Positions 15,356-21,244 of a stretch of 21,244 nt of DNA are shown here, one piece after another. This DNA is from CALHVX01 sp038757945 (GTDB lineage Bacteria; Pseudomonadota; Gammaproteobacteria; Pseudomonadales; Azotimanducaceae): positions 1 through 21,244 of the forward strand of contig JBCDGJ010000077.1 of NCBI GenBank assembly GCA_038757945.1, given 5' to 3'. Position 1 is the first letter of the stretch. Every line of letters starts with the position of its first letter. The notes under the pieces were generated by a model. It was not told the origin of the DNA, made no database searches, and saw only the letters and a list, made by a program, of their open reading frames with translations. Both the position numbers and the translations under genes were made by a program.

Positions 15356-16579
15356 TCAGGGGCTCTGCGCGGTCCTTTGCCTCGCCTGTCTTTGCTTTCG
15401 TCGGGTATTCATGATCGAACGTAACGCGCCGAGCGGGTGCTTTCGGAACTGACGGAGCACCAGACGCCGAAAGTGCGGTTCGCTGTCCATATCGGAACGG
15501 CGTTGGCCGGTATCCCCGTGGAAGCGCAGTTTGGGCATGTCGACGGGCTCCAGAAAGACCTCCAGGGCCAGCTTCTCGGTCTTCGGCGCGAGCAGCGAAA
15601 TCCCATCTCTGGCAATGACGCGGACGTCGACCTGGATCGTTATCGAGTCGTTCTCGATCGGCCTGCATTCGGAGATCAGCGCCGCTTGTGCATAGACCGG
15701 GAAGACCAGCTCGGCCGCCCCTTGGAACACGGTCAGGTCTGCGCCGTCGATTCCCGCGACCGCGGTCGCCGACCGGGTCGGGTCTCCGATAACAAGCCCT
15801 GGTGGCCCCGTCACTTCGACCCACGTCCGGCCCGTCCCATCGGGGCCCGATCCGGCGATCACTTGCGCACCGTTGCGTGGTTCCAACCGGACCACAACCT
15901 GCCGCTCGATCCCCTGGCGCAGGGTGCCGCGCCCGCCGTGGAAGTACGTTCGGATCTGCAGATCGTCGTCTCCCGCCGCAGCGCTCGGAGCAGCAGCGTC
16001 AATCGAGATCTCGCCGCGGATGCTGTCAATCAGGTGCTCGGGGCTGGAGCGGATCTTGTAGCTCTCGTGAATGAAGCGGCCGACGACCGTCCCATCCGCG
16101 TCGGTTACGAAGGTCGCCGGAAATGGAACGCCGTAGGCCGGGATGTCGCCGGGGAGGACCTCGGTGTTCAGTACCCTGAAACGGCGGATCACCTCGGAGT
16201 TCACGTCCGCGAGCATCGGATATTCGATGTCATAGGTCGTCGAGAAGTCCTCGAGTGCGAGGACGTCGTCATAGGAGATCGTGTAGAGCTTGGCGCCCGC
16301 TTCGGTGAAGTGGCGATGGGCATCGCGCAGCTCAACGAGCTGCGTAAAACACGCGGGTCACCAGACTGCAGATCTGTAGAAGACCACCACAGCCGGCGAT
16401 GAGCCCCGATCGGCATGGAAGTTGATAACCTTGCCGTGCTGATCGGGCAGAGCGAAGTCCGGCAGGTGTTCGCCAATCTCCGGACCGATCTGCAGACCCT
16501 TTGGAAGGTTGGCGCGCACGGGCAGGCCGACGGCTGCCGGTGCCTCGAAACCCAGTTCATCGATCTCGGTTACGCTCAT
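15356..16579 (-). CDS. Putative selenoprotein: AhpC/TSA-type redoxin with UxxC active site and C-terminal extension
   Basis: Read through one in-frame TGA, this is a 407-residue protein from the ATG at 16579 (CAGGGGCAGAG upstream). Residues 35-190 are a peroxiredoxin/thioredoxin-like domain: IGEHLPDFALPDQHGKVINF, then VVVFYRSAVW-U74-PAC77-FTQLVELRDAH, KLYTISYDD, IEYPMLADVNSEVIRRF, and the cis-Pro segment YGVPFPATFVTDADGTVVG. Homologous redoxins, as I recall them, have RSADWCPxC here, so the TGA sits exactly on the catalytic Cys. Sec (U) is therefore the likely reading, with Cys77 as resolving partner. A hairpin fitting a bacterial SECIS follows. Residues 205-380 are a beta-rich domain I do not recognise (QIRTYFHGGRGTLRQGIERQ through KLALEVFLEPVDMP), ending in a basic tail. 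No signal peptide is seen. Selenocysteine genes (selABCD) are outside the window. A nonsense mutation or base error is the alternative. Confidence 0.82.
16326..16344 (-). promoter_or_regulatory. Candidate bacterial SECIS hairpin
   Basis: In the mRNA, CGCAGCUC-GUU-GAGCUGCG forms a perfect 8-bp stem with a GUU loop. It begins 13 nt after the UGA, so the loop is 21 nt from it. As I recall, bacterial SECIS elements need an apical loop roughly 16-37 nt after the UGA, a 4-16 bp upper stem, and a G in the first two loop positions; all three hold. The hairpin lies within the coding sequence and encodes TQLVELRD. Confidence 0.65.
16358..16360 (-). other. Probable selenocysteine (UGA) codon
   Basis: The minus-strand codon TGA lies between TGG (Trp73) and CCC-GCG-TGT (Pro-Ala-Cys77). 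Upstream and downstream coding parts are in the same frame, and the downstream 333 codons have no other stop until 15358. The position equals the first Cys of the WCPxC motif of related redoxins. Confidence 0.8.
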
Positions 16580-16914
16580 CGCTCTGCCCCTGCACTGTTT
16601 CGCGCTTGATGAGATCTATCCTAGGGACCGCTTCGAGCTACGAGAAGCGCATTGCCGGCCGGTGGCAATGCATATCTGGCCAAGGGCTCCAGCGCATCTG
16701 ATAGTCGACTCGCTGAGCAGTGCTGATGCACAGCTCGTTGGCGGCTCCTGCTAGAGCCGCAGGCCTTCTCGATCAGCGCCTGGCAGGCTGCGCAGTCCGA
16801 CGAAGCCATCGACGGAGGTCCAAGTTGTGCCACCGTACGGTTTGGTGGTTCAAATTGGGGTCTGCTGTTGGCACGGTTCGGTCTTAAGAGTTGATTGACA
16901 CTGAAGATTACGTC
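16580..16914. other. 335-base intergenic region between divergent genes, with two inverted repeats
   Basis: This region separates the start of the selenoprotein gene from the start of a 64-residue membrane protein gene, so it should carry both promoters. Two structures stand out. GCGGCTC-CTGCTA-GAGCCGC at 16741-16760 is a perfect 7-bp stem. A longer imperfect inverted repeat at 16820-16858 has 15-base arms with 12 matched pairs, centred on the 10-base palindrome ACCGTACGGT (16832-16841). Its right arm ends 56 bases before the GTG at 16915. I see no clear promoter boxes and no gene. Confidence 0.5.
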
Positions 16915-17109
16915 GTGCCGAAAAGAGACACAGAAAGTCGTCAAGATATCCCTGTTGCGCTGGCTATCGCTATTGGCGCAGGTATCGGGACCGCCGCGGG
17001 CTTAATGGTTGGTGTTGCCTTCGATGTTCTGGCCTACAGCCTGTCCATAGGTGCCGCCATAGGTTGTGGGTTGGGCGTGGCTGCTACCGCTGTTACCCCC
17101 CGTGAATGA
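16915..17109 (+). CDS. 64-residue glycine-zipper membrane protein, copy 1
   Basis: The start is a GTG at 16915, chosen because it gives 64 residues aligning without gaps to the second copy at 19277-19471 (40 of 64 identical). An in-frame TTG at 16891 would add eight residues not found in the paralogue. A charged N-terminus (PKRDTESRQDIP) precedes two Gly/Ala-rich hydrophobic helices, VALAIAIGAGIGTAAGLMVG and YSLSIGAAIGCGLGVAATAV, joined by VAFDVLA. The GxxxG spacing suggests tight helix packing. GAAGA lies about eight bases before the GTG. The last 108 bases overlap the convergent membrane gene at 17002-17505. Function is unknown; it might be a small membrane-acting peptide or a subunit of a membrane complex. 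Confidence 0.7.
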   Translation: MPKRDTESRQDIPVALAIAIGAGIGTAAGLMVGVAFDVLAYSLSIGAAIGCGLGVAATAVTPRE

Positions 17110-17505
17110 ATCGGACACCCGGGATAACGGGGCCATCGCAACGTCCTGGCGCAGTATGCAGGCCACCAGAGCGATGGCGATCAGTCCGATCAGCGCCGCC
17201 ATGGATCGATTGTCCCGGTGGATTCCCGTTGCCAGCATGACGAAGAATCCAAGGCCGTTCGAAACGATACCCATGCACACAATGCCCAGCGGGAAGTGGG
17301 ATCCCGAGATCCCGGAGAACCCGAAAGCGTAGCCCACGAGCAACGCGAGTACGGCAACGCCATACAGTCGAAGATAGGGTAGTGCGCTACCGTCGATGGT
17401 CAGCCGCTGTGCAATCTGGCCGTTCGGCAGCAGCAACAGTGGCAGGCCGACAAACAGACCGGTACCGAGAATTTTTACACCCAGAACAAGATCGAGTACG
17501 GTCAT
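17002..17505 (-). CDS. Four-helix integral membrane protein of unknown function
   Basis: The product is 167 residues from the ATG at 17505 (a TTG at 17517 is also in frame). Four hydrophobic helices are visible: LGVKILGTGLFVGLPLLLLP, LYGVAVLALLVGYAFGF, LGIVCMGIVSNGLGFFVMLA and MAALIGLIAIALVACIL. After RQDVAMAPLSRVSDSF comes a Gly/Ser/Gln-rich tail of about 35 residues. That tail is encoded opposite the conserved small gene at 16915-17109 and has no membrane character, so the native stop may have been lost. It is divergent from the HxlR regulator, with only 45 bases between start codons, which suggests regulation by it. I do not recognise the family. Confidence 0.72.
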   Translation of the reverse strand: MTVLDLVLGVKILGTGLFVGLPLLLLPNGQIAQRLTIDGSALPYLRLYGVAVLALLVGYAFGFSGISGSHFPLGIVCMGIVSNGLGFFVMLATGIHRDNRSMAALIGLIAIALVACILRQDVAMAPLSRVSDSFTGGNSGSSHAQPTTYGGTYGQAVGQNIEGNTNH

Positions 17506-17550
17506 GGCTAAGTCCAATGGTGAGATTCAGGGTAACGAGGCTGAGTCCAA

Positions 17551-18030
17551 ATGTCAAACACAGATAGTGAGTCCAAGCTGCCGCGCGCGGCGCGGTCGCC
17601 CATTGCGCTCGAGGACTGTGGGTTATCGGCGACGGCCGAGCTGCTGGGGGATCGATGGACACTCCTGATACTGCGGTCCGTGTTTTATGGGGTCCGGCGG
17701 TTCGCGGACATCAAGGAAGACATCGCCGTTCCGGGGTCGACCCTGTCTTCACGCATCAGACGGCTCCTCGATGCGGGCCTGCTCGAGGAGCACCCGTACC
17801 GGGACGGCAACGCGCGCACCAGAAACGAGTACTGTCTGACCCCTGCGGGGGAGAGTCTGCAGACGGTCCTCATGGCGCTGATGGCGTGGGGAGATCGATA
17901 TCTTCGTAATGAGCCGTCAAAGCTTGCTGCGGTCACTCGAAACGGCAGGGAAGAGTTGCGGTTGGCCTTCGTAGATAAGACGGGTAGGGCAGTCGATGCT
18001 GCCGACATAGACTTTGCTCTGCGCCCTTAG
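17551..18030 (+). CDS. HxlR family winged-helix transcriptional regulator
   Basis: The product is 159 residues from an ATG at 17551. The HxlR domain is clear: ALEDCGLSATAELLGDRWTL with the conserved early Cys and GDRWTLLILR, then FYGVRRFADIKEDI, the recognition region STLSSRIRRLLDAGLLEEHP, and the wing RTRNEYCLTPAGESL, ending in LMALMAWGDRYL. HxlR proteins are usually dimeric and respond to aldehydes, quinones or redox signals, in some cases through the N-terminal Cys (as in HypR or QorR). It is divergent from the membrane gene at 17505, a typical regulator-target arrangement. The dienelactone-hydrolase-like gene follows 113 bases downstream and may also be a target. Confidence 0.93.
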   Translation: MSNTDSESKLPRAARSPIALEDCGLSATAELLGDRWTLLILRSVFYGVRRFADIKEDIAVPGSTLSSRIRRLLDAGLLEEHPYRDGNARTRNEYCLTPAGESLQTVLMALMAWGDRYLRNEPSKLAAVTRNGREELRLAFVDKTGRAVDAADIDFALRP

Positions 18031-18143
18031 TGCCCTCTGGAGGCGCTACGCGGCTGAGGTTAGGTCGGGAGATGCGCTGCTGGTGCAACCTGGCCCCCAA
18101 GGTAAGGTAGCTTAGTGGCTCGAAACAGCTGCGGAGTTATGGC

Positions 18144-19100
18144 GTGGCAGACTTTCTGCATGACGGTGAGATCGAGCTGGAAAACGGCTTGCGGGGTCAA
18201 CTCTGGCAGGTCGAGACTGGCGATCCAGCCACGTTTTATGAGGCGATATCTCAACCGGACCGTGTGACGACCCGAACGATCTACGCACAGAGCTTCTTTC
18301 CGAAAGGGCGGGCTCGACCGGCGATCGTCGTCGTGGTGCCCGGCAGCATGGGTATCGCAGCCTCCCATGTGCACAAGGCAGAGCTGCTCACCAATGCCGG
18401 ATACGCCGCTTGTCTGCTGGATCCGTTCGGTGCGCGTCAGGTGACGAGCACGGTTGCGAACCAGGCGCAGTATTCCTTTGCTGCCAACGCTTGGGACGTC
18501 CTGGCGACGGTGGCGGCGTTAACGACAGGTGGCCAGGTCGATCCGGCGAGAATTGGCGTACAAGGTCACAGTCGAGGCGGTGCAGCCGTTCTCTCCGCGG
18601 CCTCGATGAGCAAGTTCGTGACGACCGAGGGTCAGATTGCGGGTGCCTATGCGGCCTACCCGTGGTGCGGTCAACAGTTCCTCAATCCCAATGTCGGTCG
18701 AACGACAGTGCGATCGATCGTTGGTGATCAGGATGAGTGGTGCTTACCTCAGCAGGTGCAGGGGCACATGCAAGCCTTACGTCTGTGCGGCTGTGAGGCC
18801 AGCTGGCGCCTGGTTGAGGGGGCGCACCATGGTTTTGATCGCGCTACGCCCGTAGAACGCGTGAGCGAAGCGTCGGTGGCACCCAGCGCACCAACCATCT
18901 ACATCGACAACGATGGCAGCAGCCTGCACCCGGTACATGGGCGTACTCCGCCAGAGACGGCGGAGCGAGAGCTGATGCTGTACGGAATCAAAGCCGGGTA
19001 TGGGGTGCGGGGTGCGCGATTGGGCACGGACGCGGACTACGCGAAGCTCTTTCATGCCGACATGATGACGTTCTGGGAAGGCTGTTTCGGCACGCCTTAG
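18144..19100 (+). CDS. Dienelactone hydrolase-like alpha/beta hydrolase
   Basis: The product is 318 residues from a GTG at 18144 with GGAG at 18133-18136. The fold is alpha/beta hydrolase: the strand PAIVVVVPGSMGI supplies the oxyanion region, GYAACLLDPFGARQV follows, the nucleophile elbow is GHSRGG (Ser), the likely acid is in VGDQDEWC and the His in EGAHHGFDR. The length and PGSMGI..H pattern place it in the extended dienelactone hydrolase group (COG0412-like) rather than classical DLH, whose nucleophile is Cys. No signal peptide is seen. The C-terminal 60 residues (ERELMLYGIKAGYGVRGARL onward) are an extra helical part. The natural substrate is unknown. It follows the HxlR gene on the same strand. 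Confidence 0.88.
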   Translation: MADFLHDGEIELENGLRGQLWQVETGDPATFYEAISQPDRVTTRTIYAQSFFPKGRARPAIVVVVPGSMGIAASHVHKAELLTNAGYAACLLDPFGARQVTSTVANQAQYSFAANAWDVLATVAALTTGGQVDPARIGVQGHSRGGAAVLSAASMSKFVTTEGQIAGAYAAYPWCGQQFLNPNVGRTTVRSIVGDQDEWCLPQQVQGHMQALRLCGCEASWRLVEGAHHGFDRATPVERVSEASVAPSAPTIYIDNDGSSLHPVHGRTPPETAERELMLYGIKAGYGVRGARLGTDADYAKLFHADMMTFWEGCFGTP

Positions 19101-19276
19101 ACGGCGCCATAACCACGAAACCAACACTGCTGGTGCTGCTGGACTGATTGTCGTGGATCATCTGGCGTCCGCTGCAAAGAATCTGGCGGCGTTGGTCAAT
19201 CTCTGCGTAGTTCGGGTGACGATGATTCGGTGCGTCGATTCAACGTCATCACTGATTAAGAACAGGAGAGTGTGCA

Positions 19277-19471
19277 GTGCCAGAACATGAAAGCAATAGC
19301 CGTCGGAAGACCAGGATCGCGCTCTGTATTGCCATTGGTGCAGGGATCGGGACAGCGTCAGGCATAGTGGCTGGCGTTGCATTCGATATCCTCGCGTTCA
19401 GCGTGTCCATGGGCGCTGCTATGGGCTGCGGATTGGGCGTTGCTGCTTCTGCCATCACGGCTCGTGGATGA
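19277..19471 (+). CDS. 64-residue glycine-zipper membrane protein, copy 2
   Basis: The start is a GTG at 19277 with AGGAGAG six bases upstream, the better of the two copies' ribosome binding sites. It aligns end to end without gaps with copy 1 at 16915-17109. A hydrophilic N-terminus (PEHESNSRRKTR) precedes two Gly-rich helices, IALCIAIGAGIGTASGIVAG and FSVSMGAAMGCGLGVAASAI, joined by VAFDILA. Many codons for shared residues differ at the third base between the copies, showing an old duplication kept under protein-level selection. Function is unknown. Confidence 0.75.
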   Translation: MPEHESNSRRKTRIALCIAIGAGIGTASGIVAGVAFDILAFSVSMGAAMGCGLGVAASAITARG

Positions 19472-19663
19472 CGTTCGCCGGGTCAGCAACGCCCGCAGGG
19501 GCAGGTGTGCGGTCCTGGGCTGATCACGCTCAAGGCGGGCAACGAGCTGCGGGTTCCAACTCGGAGCGGAGGTTCCTGAGGCGTCGTTTAATCCGAATGT
19601 CCAGACTGTTTCGGGTGAATATTTTGCTCTATCGTCGCAGCACGCCTGTTCTGGATGTGCCAC

Positions 19664-20407
19664 ATGAACCGCTCCCGCACGCTCAGGCATTTCGTCTGGT
19701 ACGACTGCCTGACTCCCGACATCGATGGGTGTCTCAACTACCTTAAGAGACTCGTTGACTGCGACGCGCTCGATCAGTCCTGGCCGAACATCGGGCGGTA
19801 TCCCATTCTTCAGAGCCGGACCGGTCCGATCGCTGGCGTCCTGCAGCTGCCGAAGCTCCTGCAGGATGGTGGAGTTCCGTCCTACTGGACCGGCTATGTC
19901 GAAACGAGCATCGAGGCGGCAAGCAGGGCTGTGCCCCAGCTGGGCGGACAGATGGTCACGGCGCCGATGCAGTCCCCAATGGGGACGAGCTTCGTATTTA
20001 CTGATACCGGGGGAGCCGTGCTGGCTGCCTACGAGTCGTCCGCGGCTTTCATCACCCCGTCGTCGTCGAACCCCGGAGAGTTCGTGTGGCGACGCCTGTA
20101 TTCAGCAGATCACGAAAGGTCAATTCGGTTCTACGACGCGGTTTTCGGCTGGAAGCAGTCGGATGAGATCGAGGGTCAGTGGGTAGATGAGTCCGGCGCG
20201 CTGGTCGCTGATCTTGCTGGGGCGCCATCCTGGCTTCCGTCGGATACCTGGGTGCACTTTCTGGGTGTGCAGGATCTGGCCGCGACAATCACCAGCATCG
20301 AACAGTACGGTGGGACTGTCCTGGAGGGCGCGGCTCTCGACCACCGCCCGGCCGTTGTTTCAAGGGACCCGCAAGGCGCTGTAGTCGGCTTCGTGCAATG
20401 GGAGTAA
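19664..20407 (+). CDS. Two-domain VOC (glyoxalase/bleomycin resistance) family protein
   Basis: The product is 247 residues from the ATG at 19664; the ATG at 19655 would add three. Two beta-alpha-beta-beta-beta modules are visible. The first starts RHFVWYDCLTPDIDGCLNYL and includes YWTGYVETSIEAASRAVPQL and TSFVFTDTGGAVLAAYE. The second starts FVWRRLYSADHERSIRFYDA-VFGW and ends DTWVHFLGVQDL and the terminal VVSRDPQGAVVGFVQWE. The FVW-x(n)-S/T-x-D opening followed by FY-x-x-VFGW is typical of VOC proteins. Members include dioxygenases, glyoxalases and drug-binding proteins. Conserved metal ligands are not obvious in the first module. The role is unknown. Confidence 0.9.
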   Translation: MNRSRTLRHFVWYDCLTPDIDGCLNYLKRLVDCDALDQSWPNIGRYPILQSRTGPIAGVLQLPKLLQDGGVPSYWTGYVETSIEAASRAVPQLGGQMVTAPMQSPMGTSFVFTDTGGAVLAAYESSAAFITPSSSNPGEFVWRRLYSADHERSIRFYDAVFGWKQSDEIEGQWVDESGALVADLAGAPSWLPSDTWVHFLGVQDLAATITSIEQYGGTVLEGAALDHRPAVVSRDPQGAVVGFVQWE

Positions 20408-20458
20408 CCGTTGCAGCTGGCCGAAGTAAGGCGTTCCAACCCGATGGGAGCGCTGTCG

Positions 20459-21238
20459 TTAGGCCGACTGTAGTGCTCTGTTGGTGAGCCCGCGCTGCAT
20501 CAGGAAAGCGAACCCGAACCCGGTTACATACGCGATCGGAAGATAGAACAGGGTTGGGGCGAGCATCTCCAGCACGCCCAGTGAGCTCACGATGATGACC
20601 AGTGCCAGCGATACGTTCTGGAGCCCCACCTCGATCGTAATGGAGCGCGCGTAGGGCTCGTGCCTGAGCAGCCACCTGCTGAGGCCGAAGGCCAGCGTCA
20701 TCATGGAGACGTTGAGTAGCAGCGCTGCGATCGTGCTGACGCCGGAGGCAAGCAGTTCGGCCCGTCCGATCAGTAGCAGGGCGGACGTAGCGAGCACCGT
20801 CGCAAAGCCGCAGCCAAAGATACGCTGGCGACTGCGGCGCAGCGGCGCATATCGCGGTCCAAGGACCATGCCCAGCGTTACGGGCAGCACCGCTGTCGCG
20901 AATATCCGCACCGATGTTTCGAGGAACGGCAAGGACACCTCGCCACCGACGATCACAAAGTGGTCCATGGCGCCGGTGATGATGAGCGGCGCTGTTAGAA
21001 AGGCAATGAAGCTCGATACTGCCGTGAGGGAAATTGACAGCGCCGCGTCCCCACCTGCCTGCACGCTGATGGCGTTTGAGGTCGGCCCGCCGAGGCACGC
21101 GGCCAACACCATGAGGCCGCTGGCCACCACGGCAATCTGCGGGCGGCATTGCTGGAGGACGCGCTGGAGATCATGCGCGAGGACAGCGTCGAACAGATCT
21201 GCCTCCGTCGCCTCGCCAAGCGTGCGGGCGTCAGCCAC
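20459..21238 (-). CDS. Bile acid:sodium symporter (SBF) family transporter, 5'-truncated
   Basis: From about 21123 down to the TAA at 20459 the protein matches the C-terminal two thirds of SBF-family transporters: GLMVLAACLGGPTSNAISVQ (the family's GGxxSN motif), DAALSISLTAVSSFIAFLTA, and EVGLQNVSLALVIIV (the ExGxQNxxLA motif), with about seven membrane helices. The family normally has 290-330 residues with two or three more helices before this point. The frame stays open to the window edge, with a GTG at 21238, but the first 35-40 residues are just the reverse strand of a TetR reading frame and are not SBF-like. The native 5' end is therefore missing, by deletion or assembly joining, and the transporter is probably non-functional as it stands. 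Confidence 0.75.
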   Translation of the reverse strand: MADARTLGEATEADLFDAVLAHDLQRVLQQCRPQIAVVASGLMVLAACLGGPTSNAISVQAGGDAALSISLTAVSSFIAFLTAPLIITGAMDHFVIVGGEVSLPFLETSVRIFATAVLPVTLGMVLGPRYAPLRRSRQRIFGCGFATVLATSALLLIGRAELLASGVSTIAALLLNVSMMTLAFGLSRWLLRHEPYARSITIEVGLQNVSLALVIIVSSLGVLEMLAPTLFYLPIAYVTGFGFAFLMQRGLTNRALQSA

Positions 21239-21244
21239 AACGCC
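21122..21244 (+). pseudogene. TetR-family regulator fragment, 5' end missing, runs off the window
   Basis: The plus-strand frame gives GHHGNLRAALLEDALEIM followed by REDSVEQICLRRLAKRAG and VSHNA. This is the DNA-binding helix-turn-helix of the TetR group whose usual start is roughly M-x(5-10)-YHHGNLR. A stop lies at 21077-21079 and no ATG, GTG or TTG occurs between it and HHGNLR, so the native start is absent. The TTG at 21149 or ATG at 21173 would cut into the first helix. It was probably the divergent regulator of a neighbouring gene before a deletion removed both 5' ends. Confidence 0.65.

Noticed and set aside
15356..16579. Reading the TGA at 16358-16360 as a simple nonsense mutation (pseudogene)
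   Set aside because: The rest of the frame is intact on both sides, the stop falls precisely on the catalytic Cys position, the partner Cys is kept, and a SECIS-like hairpin follows. It remains the main alternative but is less economical.
16580..16914. Possible selC (tRNA-Sec) or other tRNA near the selenoprotein
   Set aside because: I find no acceptor/T-arm pattern or GGTTCGA-type T-loop here. The inverted repeats have the wrong arm layout for a tRNA.
16621..16944. 107-codon minus-strand open frame upstream of the selenoprotein
   Set aside because: No recognisable motif, overlaps the inverted repeats and the start of the conserved small gene, and its composition is low-complexity.
20289..21149. 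286-codon minus-strand frame overlapping the SBF and VOC genes
   Set aside because: It lacks membrane helices or motifs and is out of frame with the SBF signature.

Overview
High-GC proteobacterial chromosome segment, most likely from a free-living, possibly marine gammaproteobacterium. This placement is inferred from gene content (SfsA, L-2-hydroxyglutarate oxidase-like enzyme, diheme cytochrome c, HxlR regulator, Tat-exported flavoenzyme) and base composition; no rRNA or other marker gene is present. I see no tRNA, CRISPR array, insertion sequence or phage gene.

Layout. 1-1972 (minus): the 5' two thirds or so of a TPR lipoprotein-like gene running off the left edge, then exodeoxyribonuclease III with a TTG start. 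2161-4098 (plus): a glutathione S-transferase and an LhgO-type FAD oxidoreductase. 4103-6837 (minus): a two-ORF operon of a Tat-exported flavin amine oxidase coupled through an ATGA overlap to an unusual diheme cytochrome c/RidA fusion. 7140-8237 (minus) and 8452-9417 (plus): an epoxide-hydrolase-like and an HSL-type alpha/beta hydrolase, divergent around a short tandem repeat. 9441-11016 (minus): SfsA and a nitroreductase. 11118-12358 (plus): a compact set of a small membrane protein, a MAPEG protein and a carboxymuconolactone decarboxylase-family protein. 12460-15237 (plus): a transmembrane Ser/Thr kinase with a long TPR region. 15356-16579 (minus): a redoxin whose catalytic motif reads W-UGA-P-A-C. 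16915-21244: two copies of a 64-residue glycine-zipper membrane protein, a small membrane protein divergent from an HxlR regulator, a dienelactone-hydrolase-like enzyme, a two-domain VOC protein, and at the right edge a 5'-truncated bile acid:Na+ symporter-family gene abutting a 5'-truncated TetR-family gene.

Main discoveries. (1) The gene at 15356-16579 is best read as one selenoprotein. The only in-frame stop is a TGA exactly where relatives carry the first Cys of a WCPxC redox motif; the frame is open for another 333 codons, the partner Cys is kept, and a perfect 8-bp hairpin with a G-starting loop begins 13 nt after the UGA, as expected for a bacterial SECIS element. An ordinary gene caller would report two fragments or only the 3' part. 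(2) The amine oxidase/cytochrome c/RidA operon suggests a complete periplasmic amine-oxidising unit: a flavoenzyme makes an imine, a cytochrome takes the electrons, and an exported RidA hydrolyses the imine. The cytochrome and RidA are in one frame, with a second signal peptide and a Shine-Dalgarno-like sequence at the internal ATG.

Many other genes (GST, MAPEG, epoxide hydrolase, nitroreductase, VOC, CMD, dienelactone hydrolase) belong to families that handle electrophiles, peroxides or xenobiotics. They are not in one operon, so this is only a theme.
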